From DASUBV01 sp036501025 (GTDB lineage: Bacteria > Actinomycetota > Actinomycetes > Streptosporangiales > Streptosporangiaceae), in assembly GCA_036501025.1 (NCBI GenBank), contig DASYBB010000036.1:23344-87343 (forward strand): a stretch of DNA of 64,000 nt. The letters are read 5' to 3'. The position numbers were made by a program, and so were the translations under genes. Each line of letters starts with the position of its first letter. Position 1 is the first letter of the stretch. Positions 17,313 through 26,132 of the stretch are shown in pieces. A model generated the notes under the pieces. That model searched no databases. It had not been told where the DNA came from and worked only from the letters and a program-made list of their open reading frames with translations.

Positions 17313-18457
17313 CGGGCCGCGAAACGGGCCGCGACACCGGCGGCGACGCCGGCCGGGACACGGCCTGGGAGGCCGGCCCCCCGGCCGGCGGCGATGAAGC
17401 CGGCCGGATGGTGTCGCCGCTGGCCGAGGCCGACGAGATGGCCATCGAGGGCGCGCTGCGTCCCCGGCGGCTGGCCGAGTTCGTCGGCCAGGCCCGTGTC
17501 CGCGAGCAGCTCTCGCTGGTGCTCGAGGGGGCCATGGGGCGCGGGCGCGCGCCGGATCACGTGCTGCTGTCCGGGCCGCCGGGGCTGGGCAAGACCACCA
17601 TCGCCATGATCATCGCCGCCGAGCTGGGCACCCCGCTGCGGATCACCAGCGGCCCGGCCATCGAGCGCGCCGGGGACCTCGCCGCCGTGCTGTCCACGCT
17701 GAGCCCCGGCGAGGTGATGTTCATCGACGAGATCCACCGCGTCGCCCGCCCGGCCGAGGAAATGCTCTACCTGGCCATGGAGGACTTCCGGGTGGACGTG
17801 ATGATCGGCAAGGGGCCGGGCGCCACCGCCATCCCGCTGGACATCGCCCCGTTCACCCTGGTCGGGGCCACGACGCGGGCGGGCCTGCTGCCCGCCCCGC
17901 TCCGCGACCGGTTCGGCTTCACCGCGCACCTGGACTTCTACGAGCCCGCCGAGCTGGGAGTGATCATCCGCCGGTCCGCGGGCCTGCTCGGCGTGCGCAT
18001 GGACGACGAGGGGGCGGACGAGATCGCGGGCCGGTCGCGGGGCACGCCGCGGATCGCCAACCGGCTGCTGCGCCGGGTCCGCGACTTCGCGGAGGTACGC
18101 GGAGAAGGCGTCATCACCGAGGCGGCGGCCCGGGCGGCGCTGGAGATCTACGAGGTCGACGAGAACGGCCTGGACCGGCTCGACCGGGCCGTGCTGAGCG
18201 CCCTGGTCCGCGGGTTCGCGGGCGGCCCGGTCGGGCTGGCCACCCTGGCCGTGGCGGTCGGCGAGGAGCCGGAGACCGTCGAGGTGGTCGCGGAGCCCTT
18301 CCTGGTCCGGGCCGGCCTGATCGCCCGGACCCAGCGCGGCCGGGTCGCAACGCCGGCCGCGTGGGCTTATCTCGGCCTGGAGCCCCCGCCGGAATCCCCC
18401 GGAGGCCGGCCCGGCCCGGCAGCCGCGCCGCCCGCGCCCGACACGCTATTCGGGTGA
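17309..18457 (+). CDS. ruvB: Holliday junction branch migration ATPase RuvB
   Basis: Hexameric AAA+ motor of 382 aa. A disordered N-terminal extension of about 45 aa precedes the core LRPRRLAEFVGQ. Walker A GPPGLGKTT, Walker B MFIDEIHR, sensor LVGATTRAGLL and arginine-finger region APLRDRFG are all intact, followed by the winged-helix domain. GTG start overlaps ruvA. The tail after WAYLGLEP is Pro-rich. A 259-bp gap to yajC follows, with a possible -10 TAGCCT near 18590. Confidence 0.97.
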   Translation: MTGRETGRDTGGDAGRDTAWEAGPPAGGDEAGRMVSPLAEADEMAIEGALRPRRLAEFVGQARVREQLSLVLEGAMGRGRAPDHVLLSGPPGLGKTTIAMIIAAELGTPLRITSGPAIERAGDLAAVLSTLSPGEVMFIDEIHRVARPAEEMLYLAMEDFRVDVMIGKGPGATAIPLDIAPFTLVGATTRAGLLPAPLRDRFGFTAHLDFYEPAELGVIIRRSAGLLGVRMDDEGADEIAGRSRGTPRIANRLLRRVRDFAEVRGEGVITEAAARAALEIYEVDENGLDRLDRAVLSALVRGFAGGPVGLATLAVAVGEEPETVEVVAEPFLVRAGLIARTQRGRVATPAAWAYLGLEPPPESPGGRPGPAAAPPAPDTLFG

Positions 18458-18716
18458 TAGCGCCGCACGTCAGCCCATGTCGCCGGCCGGGCCGGGCGGT
18501 CCCCGAACCGGGAGCGGGCCGGTTACGGGCCGTGCGGGCGCAATGTCACGGCTGGTCGCAGGGTGGTCACGATCGCTCGGCGGACGTCGTAGCCTGTTGG
18601 TGCGTCGCCCACGCGCCGCTAAACTTCGGCAGTTAGTCCATGACGAGCCGTCAGGCGCCGTACCGGGTGCCAGGCCGGTAGGCCGGTCACGGCAATCTAC
18701 GGAAGGATGCCCCGCG

Positions 18717-19109
18717 ATGGGGAATCACCTTGTTGCGGTCGCCGCCGCGACCACCAAGTCGTCGAGTAGCAGCTTCCTGCCGCTGCTCATCATCGTCGTG
18801 CTGTTCGGCCTGTTCTACGTGGCGATCATCCGCCCGCAGCGCAACCGGCAGCGCCAGGCCTCGCAGACGCAGAACCAGGTGGTTCCCGGCCAGCGGGTCC
18901 GCACCACCGCCGGCATCTACGGGACCGTCGTCTCCGGCGACGACCGGGACATCGTGGTGGAGATCGCGCCGGGGGTGCAGATCACCATGCTCCGCCGGGC
19001 CGTCATGGAGGTAGTGCCGGAGGACGACCAGGGCGGCACCCCGACCACCGAGCCCGAGACCTCGGAGGACACCGAGTCGGTCGACGACAAAACCGACCGT
19101 TCCTTCTAG
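18717..19109 (+). CDS. yajC: Preprotein translocase subunit YajC
   Basis: Small membrane partner of SecDF, 130 aa. One membrane helix (about 22-40, FLPLLIIVVLFGLFYVAII) is followed at once by the family signature RPQRNRQRQ and a cytoplasmic domain with VVPGQRVRTTAGIYGTV. An acidic Ser/Thr-rich tail closes it. ATG 18717 chosen because GGAAGGA lies upstream and a longer frame would put a non-conserved Arg/Gly stretch before the helix. secD starts 41 bp after the stop. Confidence 0.94.
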   Translation: MGNHLVAVAAATTKSSSSSFLPLLIIVVLFGLFYVAIIRPQRNRQRQASQTQNQVVPGQRVRTTAGIYGTVVSGDDRDIVVEIAPGVQITMLRRAVMEVVPEDDQGGTPTTEPETSEDTESVDDKTDRSF

Positions 19110-19150
19110 CGGCGCCGTTCGCTGATCACCCATAAGGACTGGCGACTTAC

Positions 19151-21094
19151 GTGGCTCCACCAAGTGTTAAGACGTCCCGGCCGGGGCGCCTGCTGGCTGT
19201 GCTGGCGGTCCTCATCCTGGTCATGCTGATCAGCATCCTGCGCGGCGACATCATCCACCCGGGCAGCTGGCACAGCAATTTCAAGGTCGGCCTCGGCCTG
19301 GACCTGTCCAGCGGGACCACCGTCACGCTCAAGGCGGTGCCGGACAAGGGGCACTCGACGCCGAGCTCGGGCGCGATGAACCAGGCGATCAGCATCATGA
19401 ACAACCGGGTTAACGGCGCCGGCTTCAACAACGCCCTGGTCCAGCAGCAGGGCAGCCAGAACATCACGGTGTCGGTGCCGGGCCAGGGCGCGCAGAAGGT
19501 CGTCGGCATCGTCGGCAAGACCGCCCAGCTCCGGTTCCGCCAGGTACTGCTGTGCAGCGGCGTCGGGACGACCTGCGCGCCGCAGGCCCTGTCCAACGCG
19601 TCCACCACGAGTCCCTCGGGGAGCGCGTCGCCCTCGCCCAGTACCTCGACGAGCCCGTCGTCGTCCGCCAGCCCGTCCGCGTCGGCGAGCGCCAAGGCCT
19701 CCGCCAGCTCGTCGGCCTCGGGCGGCACCGGCCAGGCAGCGGGGGCCACCAGGCTCGGCGCGGCCGGGGCGGCGTCCCCGTCGCCGTCAGCGTCGTCCTC
19801 GAGCAAGCCCGCCTCGTCCTCGCCCTCGCCCTCGGCCTCGGGCTCGTCGTCCGCGCCGGCGGCCTCCGGCCCGAGTACCGCCGGCGACCCCAGCAAGGTC
19901 AGCAAGTCAGTGCTGGCCCTGTTCAACAAGGTGAACTGCGCCGACAAGAACTGGCAGCAGAAGGCCTACGGCAATAACTCCGCGGCGTGGGACGACACCG
20001 CCGCGCAGATCGTGTCGTGTGACCCCACGGGGGTCAAGTACGTGCTGGCCACCGCCCCGGTCACCGGGCAGGAACTGACCACGGCCAGTGCCGTGCTCGA
20101 CAACCAGACCAACCAGTGGATCGTCCAGTTCTCGCTGAACGGCAAGGGCGGCCGGGCATTCGCCAACCTGACTACCCAGATGTACACCACCTACAGCAGC
20201 AGCGGCACGCCGACGTCGGTGCTGGACCAGTTCGCGATCGTCCTCGACGGGGCGGTCGTCTCGGCCCCGGACATCCAGCAGCCGATTACCGGCGGCTCGG
20301 GCCAGATCAGCGGCCCCAACACGAATCCGTTCACCCAGACCCAGGCCACCAAGCTGGCCAACGTCCTCAAGTACGGCGCGCTGCCGCTGACGTTCCACAC
20401 CCAGGACGTCTCGTCGGTGTCGCCCGAGCTCGGCTCGGCCCAGCTGCACGCCGGCCTGGTCGCGGCCCTCATCGGCCTGCTGCTCGTGGTCATCTACTCG
20501 TTCCTGTACTACCGGGGACTCGGCCTCGTGTCGGTGTTCAGCCTGGCCATCGCGGCCCTGCTGTCTTACCTGGCGGTCGTCCTGCTGAGCAGGTACCAGG
20601 GCTTCACCCTGACGCTGGACGGCGTCGCGGGCCTCATCGTCGCCATCGGCATCACCGCCGACTCGTTCGTGGTCTACTTCGAACGGCTGCGCGACGAGGT
20701 CCGGGAGGGCCGCTCGCTGCGGGCCGCGGTCGAGCGCGGCTGGACGCGCGCCCGGCGGACGATCCTGGTCTCGGACACGGTGTCCTTCCTGGCCGCCGCG
20801 CTGCTGTACATCATCGCCCTCGGCGACGTGAAGGGCTTCGCGTTCACGCTCGGCATGACCACGCTGATCGACGTCGTCGTGGTGTTCCTGTTCACCAAGC
20901 CGATGGTGACGCTGCTGGCCCGGACCAAGTTCTACGGCCAGGGCCACAAGCTGTCCGGCCTTGATCCGGCCCGGCTCGGCGCGCGATCCCCGTGGCGGGG
21001 ATCGCGCCGCCCGAGGCCCACCCGGCCAGCGACGGGCGGTGCGGCCAGCACCGCAACCGCGACGCCGGCCCGGACCACTCCCAAGGAGGCGTGA
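19151..21094 (+). CDS. secD: Protein translocase subunit SecD with Ser-rich insert
   Basis: RND-family membrane protein, 647 aa, that with SecF uses proton motive force to help export through SecYEG. One N-terminal helix (about 11-29), the conserved KVGLGLDLSSGT, a large periplasmic domain, then five C-terminal helices with AIGITADSFVVYFERLRDE. An almost pure Ser/Pro/Ala stretch of about 95 residues (nt 19600-19885) splits the periplasmic domain where the family has a short loop. GTG start after AAGGACTGG. The stop overlaps the secF start by one base. Confidence 0.95.
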   Translation: MAPPSVKTSRPGRLLAVLAVLILVMLISILRGDIIHPGSWHSNFKVGLGLDLSSGTTVTLKAVPDKGHSTPSSGAMNQAISIMNNRVNGAGFNNALVQQQGSQNITVSVPGQGAQKVVGIVGKTAQLRFRQVLLCSGVGTTCAPQALSNASTTSPSGSASPSPSTSTSPSSSASPSASASAKASASSSASGGTGQAAGATRLGAAGAASPSPSASSSSKPASSSPSPSASGSSSAPAASGPSTAGDPSKVSKSVLALFNKVNCADKNWQQKAYGNNSAAWDDTAAQIVSCDPTGVKYVLATAPVTGQELTTASAVLDNQTNQWIVQFSLNGKGGRAFANLTTQMYTTYSSSGTPTSVLDQFAIVLDGAVVSAPDIQQPITGGSGQISGPNTNPFTQTQATKLANVLKYGALPLTFHTQDVSSVSPELGSAQLHAGLVAALIGLLLVVIYSFLYYRGLGLVSVFSLAIAALLSYLAVVLLSRYQGFTLTLDGVAGLIVAIGITADSFVVYFERLRDEVREGRSLRAAVERGWTRARRTILVSDTVSFLAAALLYIIALGDVKGFAFTLGMTTLIDVVVVFLFTKPMVTLLARTKFYGQGHKLSGLDPARLGARSPWRGSRRPRPTRPATGGAASTATATPARTTPKEA

Positions 21095-22422
21095 TGCCCT
21101 CGCTCGGCAGCATCGGCGGGCGGCTGTACCGCGGCGAAGTCTCGGTTGACTTCGTCGGCCGCCGGAAGATCTTCTACATGGTCTCCGGACTGATCCTCCT
21201 GATCAGCATCGTGGCCGTGCTCGTGCGCGGGCTCGACTACAGCGTGGACTTCAAGGGCGGCTCGATCTTCCAGTTCTCCGCGCCGACCGCCACCGCGACC
21301 CAGCTTGAGTCGATCGTCACGAAGGTCGACGCGGGCGCCGATCCGAGCGCGACCGAGGCCCACTCGAATGGCAAGGCGCTGTGGTCGGTGCAGACCTCGA
21401 CGGTCTCCTTCGCCGAGGGGAACAAGATCCAGGATGCCCTGGCCGGCCAGCTGAACCTCCGCGCCTCCGCGGTGAGCCGGACATTCGTGGGACCGACCTG
21501 GGGCAGCCAGATCTCGCAGAAAGCGCTCGAGGGACTCATCGCGTTCCTCATCGCCATCGTGATCTACCTGTCCATCGCGTTCGAGTGGAAAATGGCCAGC
21601 GCCGCCCTGGTGGCGCTGGCCCACGACATCGTGATCACGATCGGGGTCTATGCCCTGACGGGCTTCCAGGTCAGCCCGGCCACGGTCATCGGCCTGCTGA
21701 CCATCCTCGGCTACTCGCTGTATGACACCGTCGTGGTGTTCGACAAGGTCCGGGAAAATACCGCCGGCCTGACCGGGACGCGCAAGTCGACCTATAGCGA
21801 CGCGGCCAACCTGGCCCTGAACCAGACCCTGGTCCGGTCCATCAACACCTCGCTGATCGCGCTGCTGCCGGTCGCGTCCATCCTGATCGTCAGCGTCACC
21901 CTGCTCGGCAACGGCGAGCTCAAGGACCTGTCGCTGGTGCTGTTCGTCGGCATGCTGTCCGGCACCTATTCCTCGATCTGCATCGCGACGCCGGTACTGG
22001 CCGACCTCAAGGAACGCGAACCGCAGTTCAAGAAGCTGGCCGCCCAGGTCGCGCTGCGCGAGGCCGGGGGCCGCAGCGCGGCACGGAAGGCCGCGCGGTC
22101 CGCGTCCGCGTCCGCCGGCGGGTCCGGCAGCGCGGGGAATACCCGGGCCGGCGGCACCGCGGTCCTGGACGCCGAGGAGGACGAGGCCGGCACCGACCCG
22201 GCGGACGACCTGACCGGGCTGGACGCCCAGGACCTTGAAGTCGACGACACGCAGGCCCCCGGCGACGCCGCCGAGCCGGTCACCGCCGGCCGCCCGGCCG
22301 GAACCGGATCCGCGCGCAGCGGGACATCCGGGGGAGCGGCGCGCCCCGCCCCGCGCCAGCAGCCCCGACGGGCCGGCAGTTCGGCTAAGCGCCGGCCCGC
22401 GGGCAAGAAGAAGCGCCGGTAG
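21094..22422 (+). CDS. secF: Protein translocase subunit SecF
   Basis: Partner of SecD, 442 aa. Start ATG 21094 follows AAGGAGG by 4 nt and shares one base with the secD stop. Conserved segments: FYMVSGLILLISIVAVLVRGL helix, DYSVDFKGGSIFQF periplasmic signature, and C-terminal helices with YSLYDTVVVFDKVRENT. After about residue 315 comes a cytoplasmic extension of some 125 residues, Ala/Gly/Asp-rich ending in basic AKRRPAGKKKRR, absent from short SecF proteins. Tail function unknown. Confidence 0.95.
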   Translation: MPSLGSIGGRLYRGEVSVDFVGRRKIFYMVSGLILLISIVAVLVRGLDYSVDFKGGSIFQFSAPTATATQLESIVTKVDAGADPSATEAHSNGKALWSVQTSTVSFAEGNKIQDALAGQLNLRASAVSRTFVGPTWGSQISQKALEGLIAFLIAIVIYLSIAFEWKMASAALVALAHDIVITIGVYALTGFQVSPATVIGLLTILGYSLYDTVVVFDKVRENTAGLTGTRKSTYSDAANLALNQTLVRSINTSLIALLPVASILIVSVTLLGNGELKDLSLVLFVGMLSGTYSSICIATPVLADLKEREPQFKKLAAQVALREAGGRSAARKAARSASASAGGSGSAGNTRAGGTAVLDAEEDEAGTDPADDLTGLDAQDLEVDDTQAPGDAAEPVTAGRPAGTGSARSGTSGGAARPAPRQQPRRAGSSAKRRPAGKKKRR

Positions 22423-22428
22423 CGCCCG

Positions 22429-22983
22429 GTGCCCAGCCCAGCCAGCCCTCCGGACACCGGCGGGAAGGGACTGCACCGCCTGATCACGTCCCGGATCCGG
22501 GACGTGCCGGATTGGCCGCAGGCCGGTGTCCTGTTCAAGGACATCACCCCGCTGCTGGCCGATCCGGCCGCCTTCGAGGCCACGGTGGCCGGGCTGGCTG
22601 ACGGGTACGCCGGGGTAGACAAGGTGGCCGGGATCGAGGCCCGCGGATTCATCCTCGCGGCCCCGGTCGCGCTCTCGCTCCGCGCCGGGTTTGTCCCGGT
22701 TCGCAAGCAGGGCAAGCTGCCCGGCCCGTCCTACGCCGAGACCTACGACCTGGAATACGGCACCGCCACCATCGAGTTGCACCAGGATGCGCTCAGCCCC
22801 GGCGAGCGGGTGCTGATCGTGGACGATGTGCTCGCCACCGGCGGAACGGCGGCGGCCACCGCGGAGCTGGTCCGGCGTTCCGGCGCGACGGTCGAGGCCA
22901 TCGTGGTCTTGCTGGAACTTAGCTTCCTGGACGGCCGCAAGGCCCTTCCGGGCGTGCCGGTCCGTGCCCTCGTGACCGTCTGA
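22429..22983 (+). CDS. apt: Adenine phosphoribosyltransferase
   Basis: Salvages adenine with PRPP to AMP. Protein of 184 aa with IRDVPDWPQAGVLFKDITPLL near the N-terminus and the PRPP-binding loop VLIVDDVLATGGTA (residues about 128-141). GTG start 6 nt after secF. The order secDF-apt-rel is conserved in actinomycetes and places purine salvage next to (p)ppGpp metabolism. Confidence 0.95.
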   Translation: MPSPASPPDTGGKGLHRLITSRIRDVPDWPQAGVLFKDITPLLADPAAFEATVAGLADGYAGVDKVAGIEARGFILAAPVALSLRAGFVPVRKQGKLPGPSYAETYDLEYGTATIELHQDALSPGERVLIVDDVLATGGTAAATAELVRRSGATVEAIVVLLELSFLDGRKALPGVPVRALVTV

Positions 22984-23071
22984 CCTGCGGTTCGCGGGTC
23001 CGCCTGGCCATCACCCGGCGTGGGGTGAATCGTCCTCGATAGACTAAGGGCTTGACATATCGGGAGGGCAT

Positions 23072-25849
23072 GTGGCCAGTGACGTGGCGACGGCCGGCGA
23101 GGCCGGCGCCGAAGTCACCGCACTGGCCGCGGGGCAGGCAAATGCAGGTGAGCAGGGCGGGCCCGCGGCCAGCGACACGGTGACCCCGGCTGCCAGCGCG
23201 CGCTCAGGGCGCCCGAGTCCGAAGCCCGCGGCGGCACGGCCGGATCCGGCTGCGCCGGACACGGCCGGCTCCGCCCAGCCGGGCGCAGCGCCCGACGCCG
23301 CCCGCCCCGACCCGGCCCCCCTTGAGCCCACTCAGCCCGAGGCCGCCCAGCCTGAGGCCGCCCAGCCTGAGGCCGCCCAGCCCGAGGCCGCCCAGCCTGA
23401 GGACACTCCGGCCCAGGCGCCCGAGGCGCCGGCCGCCCCGGCCGAGGACGCCCAGCCCCAGGCGACCCGGCCCCCGACTTCCCAGCCCGGTACCGCGTCC
23501 CGGTCCGGCCGGGCCGTGCGGACGAGGCGCCCGCGGTCGGGCCGGGCCGCCGCTGCCCGCAGCGACCAGGGCGGCGAGCTGACGGCCCCGGACACCTCCC
23601 GCCCGGAGGCGGACGGCGCCGGCGGGGCGGCAGTCCGGCGGCGGCTGGCCCGGCTGGGGACCACGCGCAGCGGCGGGATCAACCCGGTGCTCGAGCCGCT
23701 GATCAAGACCGTGCGGCTGACCCACCCCAAGGCGGACATCCGGCCCATCGAGCGGGCCTACGAGTACGCCGCCCGGCTGCACCGGGGCCAGGACCGCAAG
23801 AGCGGCGACCCGTACATCACCCACCCGCTGGCCGTCACCACGATCCTGGCCGAGCTCGGGATGAACACCGAGACGCTGTGCGCGGCCCTGCTGCACGACA
23901 CCATCGAGGACACCGACTACACCCTCGAGGAACTCCGCCGCGACTTCGGCGACGACATCGCGGCCCTCGTCGACGGCGTGACCAAGCTGGACAAGGTCAA
24001 GTACGGCGACGCGGCCCAGGCCGAGACCGTCCGCAAGATGGTCGTCGCCATGTCGCGCGACATCCGGGTCCTGGTCATCAAGCTCGCCGACCGGCTGCAC
24101 AACATGCGCACGCTGCGCTACCTGCCGCGGCACAAGCAGGAGCAGAAGTCCCGCGAGGTGCTGGAGATCTTTGCCCCGCTGGCCCACCGGCTCGGCATGA
24201 ACACGGTGAAGTGGGAGCTGGAGGACCTCGCGTTCGCCACGCTCTACCCGAAGCGGTATGACGAGATCGCCCGCCTGGTCTCCGAGCGCGCGCCCCGGCG
24301 CGACATGTTCCTGGCCGAGGTCACCGAGGAGGTCATGAACGACCTGCGCGATGCCAAGGTCAAGGCCAAGGTGACCGGGCGGCCCAAGCACTACTACTCG
24401 GTCTACCAGAAGATGATTGCCCGGAATGTCGGCTTTGACGACATCTACGACCTGATGGGCATCCGGGTGCTGGTCGACTCGCTGCGCGACTGCTATGCGG
24501 CGCTCGGCATCATCCACGCGCGGTGGAACCCGGTCCCCGGCCGGTTCAAGGACTACATCGCGATGCCGAAGTTCAACATGTACCAGTCGCTGCACACGAC
24601 CGTGATCGGCCCCGAGGGCAAGCCGGTCGAGCTGCAGATCCGCACCTGGGGCATGCACCAGCGCGCAGAGTACGGCGTCGCGGCCCACTGGAAGTACAAG
24701 GAAGCGCTGAGCTCGGGCGGCGGCGGCTCGGACATGGCCTGGCTGCGGCAGCTGGTCGACTGGCAGCGGGAGACGGCGGACCCGGCCGAGTTCCTCGACT
24801 CGCTCCGGTTCGACCTCGGCGCGACCGAGATCTACGTGTTCACCCCGCGCGGCGAGGTCATTGCCCTGCCGCAGGGCGCGACGCCAGTCGACTTCGCCTA
24901 CGCCATCCACACCGAGGTCGGGCACCGCACCATCGGGGCCCGGGTCAACGGCCGGCTGGTGGCGCTGGAGAGCGCCCTGGACAACGGCGACACCGTCGAG
25001 ATCTTCACGTCCAAGGCGGTGGAGTCCGGGCCCAGCCGCGACTGGCTCGGCTTCGTGAAGAGCGCGCGGGCGCGGAACAAGATCCGGCACTGGTTCTCCA
25101 AGGAGCGCCGGGAGGCCGCGGCCGAGACCGGCAAGGCGGCCATCGCCCGGACCATGCGCAAGCAGGGCCTGCCCCTGCAGCGCCTGGCCACGGCCGACGC
25201 GCTGCTGCGGATCGCCCAGGACCTGCACTACACGGACGTTTCTGCGCTGTACACGGCGGTCGGCGAGAACCACGTCAGCGCGCAGAACGTGGTCGGCAAG
25301 CTGATCAGCTCGGCGGGCGGGATGGCCGGAGCCCAGGAAGACCTGGACGAGGCCACGCTGCCTGCCCGCCGGTCGGCCCGGCCGCAGGCGGTCGGCGGGG
25401 ACTCCGGCGTGGTGGTCGAGGGCGCCGATGACATCTGGGCCCGGCTGTCGAAGTGCTGCACGCCCGTGCCCGGCGACCAGATCACCGGCTTCGTCACCCG
25501 CGGCAACGGCGTCTCGGTCCACCGCTCCGACTGCGTGAACCTTGAGCACCTGCTCCAGTCCGAGCCCGAGCGGATGGTCGGCGTGCGCTGGTCGCCCAAG
25601 GAGGGCTCGCAGTTCCTGGTAGCCATCCAGGTCGAAGCGCTGGACCGGACCGGCCTGCTGTCGGACGTCACCCGGACGCTGTCCGACCAGCACGTGAACA
25701 TCCTGTCGGCGACCGTGACGACGACCAGGGACCGGGTCGCGTTCAGCAAGTTCACCTTCGAGATGGGCGACCCCAAGCACCTCGGCCACGTGCTGCGCGC
25801 CGTCCGCAACATCGACGCGGTGTATGACGTCTACCGGGTGACGAATTAG
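23072..25849 (+). CDS. relA: Bifunctional (p)ppGpp synthetase/hydrolase (Rel)
   Basis: Cytoplasmic stringent-response enzyme of 925 aa that makes and degrades (p)ppGpp. The first about 190 residues are low complexity, with a five-residue repeat of the form QPEAA (15-bp DNA repeat, 23339-23403). Then: HD hydrolase domain with ALLHDTIEDTDYTLEE (about residue 270), synthetase domain with PGRFKDYIAMPK and VELQIRT, TGS domain, zinc-finger-like CCTPVPGD, and a C-terminal ACT domain. Both catalytic halves look intact. GTG at 23072 follows GGGAGGG; a -10-like TAGACT lies at 23040-23045. Typical actinobacterial Rel is about 790-850 aa, so the N-tail is extra. Confidence 0.96.
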   Translation: MASDVATAGEAGAEVTALAAGQANAGEQGGPAASDTVTPAASARSGRPSPKPAAARPDPAAPDTAGSAQPGAAPDAARPDPAPLEPTQPEAAQPEAAQPEAAQPEAAQPEDTPAQAPEAPAAPAEDAQPQATRPPTSQPGTASRSGRAVRTRRPRSGRAAAARSDQGGELTAPDTSRPEADGAGGAAVRRRLARLGTTRSGGINPVLEPLIKTVRLTHPKADIRPIERAYEYAARLHRGQDRKSGDPYITHPLAVTTILAELGMNTETLCAALLHDTIEDTDYTLEELRRDFGDDIAALVDGVTKLDKVKYGDAAQAETVRKMVVAMSRDIRVLVIKLADRLHNMRTLRYLPRHKQEQKSREVLEIFAPLAHRLGMNTVKWELEDLAFATLYPKRYDEIARLVSERAPRRDMFLAEVTEEVMNDLRDAKVKAKVTGRPKHYYSVYQKMIARNVGFDDIYDLMGIRVLVDSLRDCYAALGIIHARWNPVPGRFKDYIAMPKFNMYQSLHTTVIGPEGKPVELQIRTWGMHQRAEYGVAAHWKYKEALSSGGGGSDMAWLRQLVDWQRETADPAEFLDSLRFDLGATEIYVFTPRGEVIALPQGATPVDFAYAIHTEVGHRTIGARVNGRLVALESALDNGDTVEIFTSKAVESGPSRDWLGFVKSARARNKIRHWFSKERREAAAETGKAAIARTMRKQGLPLQRLATADALLRIAQDLHYTDVSALYTAVGENHVSAQNVVGKLISSAGGMAGAQEDLDEATLPARRSARPQAVGGDSGVVVEGADDIWARLSKCCTPVPGDQITGFVTRGNGVSVHRSDCVNLEHLLQSEPERMVGVRWSPKEGSQFLVAIQVEALDRTGLLSDVTRTLSDQHVNILSATVTTTRDRVAFSKFTFEMGDPKHLGHVLRAVRNIDAVYDVYRVTN

Positions 25850-25850
25850 C

Positions 25851-25868
25851 CCGGGGGGTAACCCCCGG
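25851..25868. terminator. Hairpin after relA
   Basis: CCGGGGG and CCCCCGG arms around GTAA start one base after the relA stop; more G-run/C-run pairings follow to about 25900. Likely terminates relA and perhaps also the convergent DUF349 gene. No U-tract. Confidence 0.5.
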
Positions 25869-25954
25869 ACCCCCAGACCGGGGGACACCCCCGGAGCCCC
25901 CGCTGCCGGCCGCTCGTCCCGGCTTTGCCGGGAGTCGCGGACGGCATCACCAGG

Positions 25955-26110
25955 GCGGGTGCTAGACCGGCCCCGGACGGGCGTTAGACCGGCCAGGGCT
26001 GGCGCTAGACCGGCCCCGGCGGGCGTTGGACCGGCCCCGGCGGGCGTTGGACCGGCCCCGGACGGGCGTTGGACCGGCCCCGGCGGGTGCTAGACCGGCC
26101 ACGGCGGGCC
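25955..26110. repeat. 21/22-bp tandem repeat between convergent genes
   Basis: GACCGGCC recurs at 25965, 25987, 26008, 26029, 26050, 26072 and 26093, spaced 22, 21, 21, 21, 22 and 21 bp. The unit is roughly GGGCGTTGGACCGGCCCCGGC with T/C and A/G variants; the 22-bp spacings come from one added base. It fills the gap between relA and the DUF349 gene (25850-26132), which holds no gene. Confidence 0.9.
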
Positions 26111-26132
26111 AGGGCCGCAGGCCTGGGGCGGC

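Noticed and set aside
23052..23057. TTGACA before relA considered as a -35 box
   Set aside because: A matching -10 at 17 bp would fall inside the coding region after the GTG at 23072; the TAGACT at 23040 is the likelier promoter element.
23204..25888. 894-codon open frame on the minus strand opposite relA
   Set aside because: Antisense shadow of a high-GC gene; the + strand encodes complete Rel domains, and the reverse frame is Arg/Gly/Pro/Val-rich with no family signature.
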